Shown one piece after another: positions 50,931 through 58,600 of a stretch of 64,000 nucleotides of DNA. The notes under the pieces were generated by a model that saw nothing but the letters and a program-made list of their open reading frames with translations, had not been told where the DNA came from and ran no database searches. Position numbers and translations under genes: made by a program. The stretch spans positions 1 to 64,000 of the forward strand of contig JAKQCT010000034.1 in NCBI GenBank assembly GCA_029559035.1, in the 5' to 3' direction. This DNA comes from Acidobacteriota bacterium (GTDB taxonomy: Bacteria; Acidobacteriota; UBA4820). Each line of letters starts with the position of its first letter. Position 1 is the first letter of the stretch.

Positions 50931-51569
50931 TCAATTCCCGCAGTAGCTGCCTTTGAGGCCCGCGGGCTTGACCCCCTTGTACTGGAGGACAACCTCCCGC
51001 ACTTCGTCCATCGAGAAGCCGTACTCCGCGCAGGCGTCCCCTAGCTTTCTTTCAGGCTGGACGGTTTCGGGAATATCCAGCTCCGTCATCAGGTCATCGA
51101 GAGGGACACCCGAAGCCTTCGCGGCTTCCGCTAGTGTCATCGATGCGGTCACGGGAACGGAGGCCAGCTCCGAGGCACTGTATCCCGGAGCTTCGGCGAC
51201 TTTCACGGGGAAAAAGAACGGCGCCGCGGAGAGAGCCACGACCATCACGAGGCCGAAGAGCCCCATCGCGGCCCTCATTCCGGAGCCTTCTTTCGGCTTC
51301 CCCGTTACCACTCCGACGATCCATTTCCAGTGCAGGTAGATGTGCACCGCCATCAGGGAGAAGAAAACGAGAGCCAGCCAGAAATGAAGGTCTCCCCACT
51401 CGTGCCTCTGCAGGCCCAGCATCGTGTGCCTCTTGTCGCACCGCCCGGGGGGGAGGAAATAACGCATCAGGACACCCGTCGAGGTCATCACCATCAGGAT
51501 AACGAAAGCGACCGAATCTATGATGAAATTGAGGTTCCTTTTCCTTTTTCCGCTATCTTCAATAGCCAT
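50931..51569 (-). CDS. DUF4405-like membrane cytochrome b-type protein
   Basis: 212 aa. Three to four helices (IIDSVAFVILMVMTSTGVLMRYFLPPG; WGDLHFWLALVFFSLMAVHIYLHWKWI; MGLFGLVMVVALSAAPFFFP) with several His in the second (H-x-x, HIYLHW) suited to heme b or quinol binding. Residues about 130-212 hold two short helical repeats (TLAEAAKASGVPLDDLMTELDI; LGDACAEYGFSMDEVREVV) seen in some membrane-bound redox proteins. Function not assigned. Confidence 0.65.
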   Translation of the reverse strand: MAIEDSGKRKRNLNFIIDSVAFVILMVMTSTGVLMRYFLPPGRCDKRHTMLGLQRHEWGDLHFWLALVFFSLMAVHIYLHWKWIVGVVTGKPKEGSGMRAAMGLFGLVMVVALSAAPFFFPVKVAEAPGYSASELASVPVTASMTLAEAAKASGVPLDDLMTELDIPETVQPERKLGDACAEYGFSMDEVREVVLQYKGVKPAGLKGSYCGN

Positions 51570-51610
51570 TAATTTCTTCTCCCAATGGGCGAACCGCCGT
51601 TCGCCCCTAC

Positions 51611-52393
51611 TTATTCATCAGGCAGGTAATGGCCGAGAGCCCTGGCCGTTATCCAAGTCACCACATTCCTCGGAAGGAAGCGGTTCGCCTTTCCGAGGAT
51701 CTTGTTCCAGAGACCGGGTATCGCGATCCTTTTTCTCCCGAGACAGTTGAGAGCGTTGTCGGCGACGAACTCCGCGGTCATGCCGTCGTGAGGCACTCCT
51801 CCCGCGACCCTCTGGAACTCCGTCAGAGTGGCGGACGGGCAGAGGACCGTGATGTCGACGTTCTTCCCTTTAATCTCCTCGGCCAGGGCCTCGCCGAGCA
51901 GGAGCTCGAACCCTTTCGTAGCCCCGTAGAGCGCCATCCCGGGAGTGGGCTGGAAAGCAGCGAGCGAGGAAACAAGAATTATCCCTCCCCTTCCCTTTTT
52001 GATGAAACGATCGGCGAATTTCCTTGTCAGAAGCGTGAAGGTGAGGATGTTCAGCTTTATCATATCCGAAAATCTTTCCGGGGCTTGCTTCACGAATTTT
52101 CCGTAGTAGCCGAATCCCGCGTTGTTCACCAAAAGGCCGACGTCGAACTCCCCGACCTTCCGAAACAGCTCATCGGCTGAATCTTCGAGTGTAAGGTCCA
52201 TCGGGATCACCATAATCTCTATTCCGTGCTTTCTCCTGAGCTCTTCGGCTATCAGGTCCAGCTTTTCCTCGCGCCTCGCGACGAGGATGAGATCGAACCC
52301 CCTTTTCGCGAGGAGCCTTGCGAACGCCTCGCCTATCCCGGCGCTCGCCCCGGTGACCAGAGCGTATCTTCCGTATTTCTCTTTGAAACCCAT
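51611..52393 (-). CDS. Short-chain dehydrogenase/reductase
   Basis: 260 aa from ATG 52393 (GGAGG upstream). Rossmann cofactor motif VTGASAGIGEAFARLLAKRG, NNAG (LLVNNAGFGYYGKF), catalytic Ser (LVSSLAAFQP), Tyr-x3-Lys (ALYGATKGFE). C-terminal region resembles DltE/YqjQ-like SDR enzymes. Substrate unknown. Diverges from a second, distinct SDR gene across a 66-base promoter region. Confidence 0.9.
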   Translation of the reverse strand: MGFKEKYGRYALVTGASAGIGEAFARLLAKRGFDLILVARREEKLDLIAEELRRKHGIEIMVIPMDLTLEDSADELFRKVGEFDVGLLVNNAGFGYYGKFVKQAPERFSDMIKLNILTFTLLTRKFADRFIKKGRGGIILVSSLAAFQPTPGMALYGATKGFELLLGEALAEEIKGKNVDITVLCPSATLTEFQRVAGGVPHDGMTAEFVADNALNCLGRKRIAIPGLWNKILGKANRFLPRNVVTWITARALGHYLPDE

Positions 52394-52411
52394 GTCGTTC
52401 CTCCGTCCATA

Positions 52412-52440
52412 TTGTAACATCGGCCACCCGATATTATAAT
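52412..52440 (+). promoter_or_regulatory. Promoter of the plus-strand SDR gene
   Basis: TTGTAA (52412-52417), 17-base spacer, perfect TATAAT (52435-52440). The divergent minus-strand SDR may use TACAAT (52416-52411), so promoters overlap. Confidence 0.7.
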
Positions 52441-52459
52441 CCACTATTTGGAGGGAACC

Positions 52460-53230
52460 ATGACTTGCATGTCAGGAAAAACAGTTTGTATTACGGGAGC
52501 GACGTCTGGCATCGGTGAAGCTTGCGCGAAACTTTTCGCAGGGGAAGGAGCGAAGCTCATCCTCCTCGCCAGGCGCGGAAACCTCCTCGAAAAGCTGAAG
52601 AAAGAGTGCGGTGACAAAGACATCCTCACAGGCGTCGTGGATGTATCCAAGAGAAAAGAGGTCGAAGCCTTCTTCGCGGGCCTTCCTGATAATTGGAAGG
52701 ATATTGACCTCCTCGTGAACAACGCGGGGCTGGGCCTCGGCCTCGACAAGCTCCACGAAGCCGATCCCGACGACTGGGACAGGATGATAGACACCAATGT
52801 AAAAGGGCTACTCTATGTATCGCGGGCGGTCCTTCCGGGCATGGTCAAGCGTGACTCGGGCCATGTCATCAACATCGGGAGCATAGCCGGCAGAGAGCTT
52901 TATCCCGGAGGCAACGTTTACTGTGCCAGCAAATTCGCCGTCAGAGCCCTGACAAAAGCTTTGAAGATCGACCTGCTGGGGACAAAGGTTCGGGTCACGA
53001 CGATCGACCCCGGAATGGTAGAGACTGGATTCTCAGAAGTCCGCTTCAAGGGAGACATCGAGAGGGCCAAAAAGGTGTACGAAGGAATGACGCCGCTTAC
53101 TGGCGGGGACATAGCCGACGCCGTCCACTGGGTCGCGACGAGGCCGCCGAGGGTGGACATCCTCGAGATGGTCGTCGTGCCCACCGATCAGTCCGGCGCG
53201 ACCTTCGTCCACAGACGTACAAAATATTAA
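52460..53230 (+). CDS. Short-chain dehydrogenase/reductase, YdfG-like
   Basis: 256 aa from ATG 52460 (GGAGGGAACC upstream); a TTG further upstream is rejected. Motifs: CITGATSGIGEACAKLFA, DLLVNNAGLGLGL, INIGSIAGRELYP and NVYCASKFAV (Tyr-x3-Lys), IDPGMVETGF. The family includes YdfG (3-hydroxypropionate/serine dehydrogenase). Substrate uncertain. Confidence 0.9.
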   Translation: MTCMSGKTVCITGATSGIGEACAKLFAGEGAKLILLARRGNLLEKLKKECGDKDILTGVVDVSKRKEVEAFFAGLPDNWKDIDLLVNNAGLGLGLDKLHEADPDDWDRMIDTNVKGLLYVSRAVLPGMVKRDSGHVINIGSIAGRELYPGGNVYCASKFAVRALTKALKIDLLGTKVRVTTIDPGMVETGFSEVRFKGDIERAKKVYEGMTPLTGGDIADAVHWVATRPPRVDILEMVVVPTDQSGATFVHRRTKY

Positions 53231-53291
53231 TCTGAGGTGCCGACGCCGCAAAAAGAACTTCGAGTAGGGTCTTCAGCGGGATGTTTCTTCG

Positions 53292-55688
53292 TTATTCCGG
53301 TTCAATCTTGTAATAGAAAATCGGCGCGGGGGCTGTCGCATCCGTGAAACTCCTGTCCGTGCCTTCGTAAATGACAACTGCGTCGGAGAAAGTCGGGGTT
53401 GTTGCCCTCGTCAGCCTGAAATTGATCCCCGGCGGGTCGTCGAGGCCGTACCAAACCATCTTGGCATCAGTGATAGCCGGCTTTTCGCCGAGGAGCAGAA
53501 GGTCCGACGGTTGGTAGGCGATGAGCGGGATCGAATCCGAGTAGCGCTGATAGCCGAAAAGCCGCAAGGATTGAAAACCGACAGCGTCGGAAGCTACATT
53601 CACATTGACTTCAAGAGCCGTGTCGCCGAGACGGGTCAGACCCGTTATCTGCAGCTTCGGGCTGTCCGAGACCGAGCTAATGTCGGCGGGGATATTTCTT
53701 CCCAAGATAGAGATTGTATAGCTGCCTCCCGCCTTGACAACACGAGGAGAGAAAGAACCAATTACCGGCCTTCCAAGAAAAGTCACGGGGATTATCGTGT
53801 TCAGCTTGAATTCGTTTATCCAGCACATCAGGTTCGTAGTCAGAGGGTCGTCGGAATTGGGCGCGACAAGATACCTTGAATAACTTCCATCGAGATGATC
53901 TATTATCGGCCCCGTGAAAGTCCCGTTGATAGGGTTTCTGGCAAATCGAACATCCTGGCCCGAAAGATCCCCGTCGAAGTTGGAGGGCAAAGCGCCTTCA
54001 GTCGTCGCCGTCGCCGTCAGGAACATCGTTGACTCGCCGTCGGCTGGAATTGAAAGCTTGTCAACGGTAAAGAGGCTGCTTTTGTCGATCTGGTAAAGCT
54101 TCCTGTATCTTCCTGTGTTACGGATGTCGAAATGAGCCATTGGCCATTCGATACAACTTCGGTTATAAGGATTTGGGGAAAGGTTGAAGAATTCGAGAGA
54201 AGTCCAAGGACTGCCAATACTTTCACAAGTAATTCCAATATCGAGATAGCCGTCGCTGTTGAGGTCGGTGAGAAGGCATCTTGATGTGGCGGTTGTTGAA
54301 AGATATATTGGGAAGTTAGGTATTTGAGTTCCATCTACATGATAGGCAAAAAGCCTATCTTCCTCAAAGGAAGAAAAACCAATGTCACATACCAAGTCTG
54401 CAACGCAATCCCCATCAACGTCTCCTATTGACTCACGGCCTCCTGGGCTCATTTCTGTCGTTTCCATAAGCCTAGGCCAGCCGGGATAATAGGAACCGTC
54501 AGAATTGAAAACGAATATAAGAGCCTTGCCTCCTGTGCCAGCTTTGCCATTATTTGTTCCGCTGATTATTTCCAAGAGGTCGTCCCCGTTTAAATCCGCT
54601 ATAGCCGGAGAATAAACCGTTCCTCCGCACGTTCTTGTCCCTCCGCACTCGGGTTCATAATTGATGAAGACGCTGGGCCTAGGCCATCCGGGTTTTATTT
54701 GCCCGTCATGGGCAATGACGTTCATCCTACTTCCTGTGCTGAAGACGATCTCATTCCAGCCGTCATGGTCTATGTCCGCCACAACCGAGCCATAAACTCT
54801 GCCGAGATTAAATGTTACAGGGAATCCCGGTGCGTTACTTCCATCGGGCCTAATGGCGTATATTAATGTTTTCGTGTCTCCTACTATGCCAGGACCGTAT
54901 CCAGTAATGATTTCCTTCTGTCCGTCATTGTCAAGGTCGCCGATGGCTATATGCAATAGCTCTGTATTAGGTACCAGCGACTCATAATTGAACTCCTTCG
55001 GCCATCCGGGCAGAATGTTTCCCCATTCGTCAAAGCCGTATACTCTTATAAGGTTCTGCGGCTGTTCCAAAGCCATGGCGGAAAATACCTCGTAAATGCC
55101 GTCATTGTTGACATCTTCAATGGCTGAAGTACAGGGCCCCAACTGCGGCCAATTGGGCAGAGTGTTGCCGTAAGGGTCAACAACACTTTGACCATAACCG
55201 TAACTGTAGTAGCAAATGTCATTTGCACCATCCTGTCCATAATCATAAACCGACACATCATAATCGGCTGAAGGCAAAGGGAACCCTGGCATTTCATTTC
55301 CCTGAGAAGTGTATAAATGGAGATAACTGCCCTCAGGCTCACCCCAGGTGTTATAAGTGCAAACAGCCACCTGCTTTTCTCCGGTTCCAAAAAAATCCGC
55401 AACGGTGGGGCTTGAAATCCCCCCATATGGAAAATACTTGTACAGCAATGTTGGATATGTATTGGGCTGTGGAGAGGATTCGCTTTCTTTCCTTGGATCA
55501 GAGTCAAAGATGCCGACCAATGTATTTGTTTTACTGTCGGTGACCTCATAGAAACCAGCGGTCGTTTTCTTTACCTGGTATTTTGGGTTGCCAGAGCATT
55601 CTTCTTGAGCAAATGAAACCGTCGGGAGAAACAAAGAGAGCGTGAGTAGCGCAGCAACCAGCCGGGCCGCTTTAAAATGCTTTCTCAT
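53292..55688 (-). CDS. Secreted FG-GAP/VCBS beta-propeller protein
   Basis: 798 aa, signal peptide RLVAALLTLSLFLPTVSFA. At least five calcium-loop repeats like those of integrin alpha: AIGDLDNDGQKEII, VADIDHDGWNEIVFS, AIADLNGDDLLEIIS, IGDVDGDCVADLV and LTDLNSDGYLDIGI, spaced 60-80 residues. C-terminal 250 residues contain invasin-like (ADGESTMFLTATA) and IPT/TIG-like (SFSPRVVKAGGSYTISILGRNI) domains. Its ATG lies one base after the stop of the 1959-aa gene, so the two are coupled. Role in adhesion or cell-surface display is likely. Confidence 0.85.
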   Translation of the reverse strand: MRKHFKAARLVAALLTLSLFLPTVSFAQEECSGNPKYQVKKTTAGFYEVTDSKTNTLVGIFDSDPRKESESSPQPNTYPTLLYKYFPYGGISSPTVADFFGTGEKQVAVCTYNTWGEPEGSYLHLYTSQGNEMPGFPLPSADYDVSVYDYGQDGANDICYYSYGYGQSVVDPYGNTLPNWPQLGPCTSAIEDVNNDGIYEVFSAMALEQPQNLIRVYGFDEWGNILPGWPKEFNYESLVPNTELLHIAIGDLDNDGQKEIITGYGPGIVGDTKTLIYAIRPDGSNAPGFPVTFNLGRVYGSVVADIDHDGWNEIVFSTGSRMNVIAHDGQIKPGWPRPSVFINYEPECGGTRTCGGTVYSPAIADLNGDDLLEIISGTNNGKAGTGGKALIFVFNSDGSYYPGWPRLMETTEMSPGGRESIGDVDGDCVADLVCDIGFSSFEEDRLFAYHVDGTQIPNFPIYLSTTATSRCLLTDLNSDGYLDIGITCESIGSPWTSLEFFNLSPNPYNRSCIEWPMAHFDIRNTGRYRKLYQIDKSSLFTVDKLSIPADGESTMFLTATATTEGALPSNFDGDLSGQDVRFARNPINGTFTGPIIDHLDGSYSRYLVAPNSDDPLTTNLMCWINEFKLNTIIPVTFLGRPVIGSFSPRVVKAGGSYTISILGRNIPADISSVSDSPKLQITGLTRLGDTALEVNVNVASDAVGFQSLRLFGYQRYSDSIPLIAYQPSDLLLLGEKPAITDAKMVWYGLDDPPGINFRLTRATTPTFSDAVVIYEGTDRSFTDATAPAPIFYYKIEPE

Positions 55689-55689
55689 T

Positions 55690-58600
55690 TCATTTCCTTT
55701 CAGTCGAAACGAAGATCTTTTCTGTATCTATCTGTAATACGAGAGCATTTTTGGTGTCCTGATGGACAACCCACTTCTTGACGTCGCTTTCCATCGCATC
55801 AAGCTTGGAAATAATTGCTTTTGCCTTAGCGCTGGAAGCAAGAAGACTATCAATTGCTTTTGTTTGATTGAACAGAGCCTGCTTGTGTGCGGGAACATCA
55901 AAATAAGTGTCCGGCGCCTCGATGATTGTGTACTTGATGTCATGAAGGATGCCGTTGATATCCACATAGGCGCCCGCGTCGAAGCGCGTGGGATTGGTGC
56001 CGGGGTCCAGCGTGATGTAAGGTTCTTGCAGGATAGTTTGAGGGGTTGCCGGATTAAAAACAAAAATTCTCCCATTAGGGGCAGCTCCTCCATATCCTTG
56101 AACGACATAGCCGTACTGTCCGTCCGCCCGAAAAGCTATAGCCGTTGGAAGAGGAATATCGCCAGGGTCACATTCTGGGAAACCTTCTTCTGTTGGATAT
56201 GCTATTGCACCATCTCCGAAATCTTGGACATTAAGCCCCCAGATCTGATCGCACGGTTCGGATTGATAAGGATCACCTTCATCCGGATAATGCAACGGAT
56301 TCAAACACGTCACATAAACCTTATCCAAATACTTAGTTGGATCAGCCGGGTTTGGATAATGCGCCCAGGCGAGATCGGTCGGGGTTTCGCCGACGTCGTA
56401 GGTCACTAAAACTTCATCCTCGCCGACCATCTTCGTGACGAACTCCATGTTCACAACATCGTAAACCATTACCTTGTCGGCACCCGGTGCGACGAGATAG
56501 ACGTAGGGCATTGCGGATATATTGCCCTCGGCGTCTATGTAGGTATCGTTTGAATTTTTCGCAAGCGTCAATGCGAAGTTTTCAAAACCGTCGCCGGCGT
56601 TGCCTTCAATCATGTATTCCGCCACCTTGTGTATGTTCCTGGGATAGGACACATCAAGAATCAGCAAGCCGGGGCTGTACCCTGAAGGCGTCGGGATCGG
56701 CCTGCCGTGATCCGGTAACGGCAAACATGGAGGACATTCAATAGGCGGCGGCGGGTTGGGGCCCTCATGATGAAAGATGAATTCCGAGATAAAAGCGTAG
56801 GTTTTGTCGGTATTGTTTTCAACAGGTATTACCGCCAACGCAAGATCGGTCGCTATACTGTCCCCTCCTAGGTACTTGTTTATGACTCTGTAGCGGGTTG
56901 GACTTTTGCTGTCCAGATCGACTATATTCAGGATGGGTTTGCCGGTAGGCGACATTGCCAGAGGCGACGGGCCGGTGCCTGCAACAAGCCCGTACATGCT
57001 CCATGAGCCGCTCGGAATGTATACCTGGGATTTTAGAGGGTATTTTATCCCGTAATACTCGGGCATTGGAATGCCTGTTATTCCGTTGGCTGGGTTGTTG
57101 TCGATGTCGACTATCTTATGGCTCGAGACATCAACAATATAAACCAAAGGAAGGATATCGTTGGGGTTTGAGGGATATGGAGTGGCAACAGCAAGATTTC
57201 TAAATGTCGTCACATCCCATCCAAGATAAGGAAAGACCGACACGGAGGAAAGGTATTTGTCAAAAGAAAGTTCGCTCCCGCCGGGGCTCGAAGCCCATGA
57301 TAATTTGACGTTGTTGTCGGTATCTATCGGAGTCATGAAGCCGGATGCATTTGAATTCGTTCCTCCCGTAGCCAAGCCTTCGTTGTAAGTATAGTACCTA
57401 TAATCGCAGGGCGCCTGAGTCGGCGGGGTGAAAATGGTGTCGGAACAGTCCAGCAGGTTTGACGCGGTAAATGTCGCGCATCCCGAAGGGATGACAGGCA
57501 GTTTTGCCGTCATTTCGGTCGGGGATATGTATCCTATCTCATACAAGTTCCCGCTGATGGTTGCCGAAGGGCCGCAGTCCGCATACAATGTATATCCCAG
57601 GTTGGATATTGCAGCGCTACTTCCGTCTGAGAAGCTTGCCTGACAGCCCCCCGAGGTACGCTCAGGACAATCAGGGCAGACAAAGAACCTTGACTGCCTG
57701 TAACCGGCTACGGCTCCCGATAAATTATCGGTATAAAGGGTGCCTTGAAAGCCATAGATATAGGCTGAAGGAACCACCAGCTCGCATCCTGAGGGAAATA
57801 CAACTTTCATGTCCACGGGGCCTTCGCAAGTTGGGCCCGGAGTTGTCGCGGCTATCGTCATCGTGTCGGGCGAGACATGTTCGGCGTCTTGATCCACCCA
57901 ATTGCCGTTGATATAGAACGAAACCGTCGTGCCTGCTGTAAAGTTCATCCCGTGTATGGTAACAGGGTTGCCTCCGGACATATCGCCCCCTTCAGGATAG
58001 GCATAAAATGGAGTGAAAAACGGAGGGGAAAGAACGATAGTGTCGATAATTAAAGCTGATGTCTGTACATCTATGGCTCGCAAGAAGGTCCATTCAGCGG
58101 GTATGCTCAATAATATCTCCGTATCGGTGACGGAGATCGGGGACATAGCTTCATACTCGGGATAATATTTGTGTGGCGTCTCGTCACGCTGATCAACATA
58201 AGAGAAAAATGAAAGGCATTTTGCGGATAAGTTACTCCCTTCGATTTTGAGGACAAGATGTGCCACGCCATTTTCACAGGCAAGCTCGACGGTCTTGGAC
58301 GATATCGTTACCTGGGCAACCTCCAATGAATATTGCTGACTACCCGCACAGCCATAGGCGTCTGTGGCGGTTATGGTGAAGCGGTAATTGCCTGCATCTT
58401 CGTAATGCGACGCATCTCCGGAAAGATGCCATCCGTCATCCTTCGGCCAAACCCAAATACCCCTCGGGAGTCCTCCATCTGTCACGGAAAGAGTATAAGG
58501 AGGCGTTCCTCCGGCAATGCTTAGAGGCTGGTCGTAAGAGTCAAGTATAATCGCACGAGGAAGCGTCTTCGGGTCTATGGTTATTGTGGGGCAAGGAAGG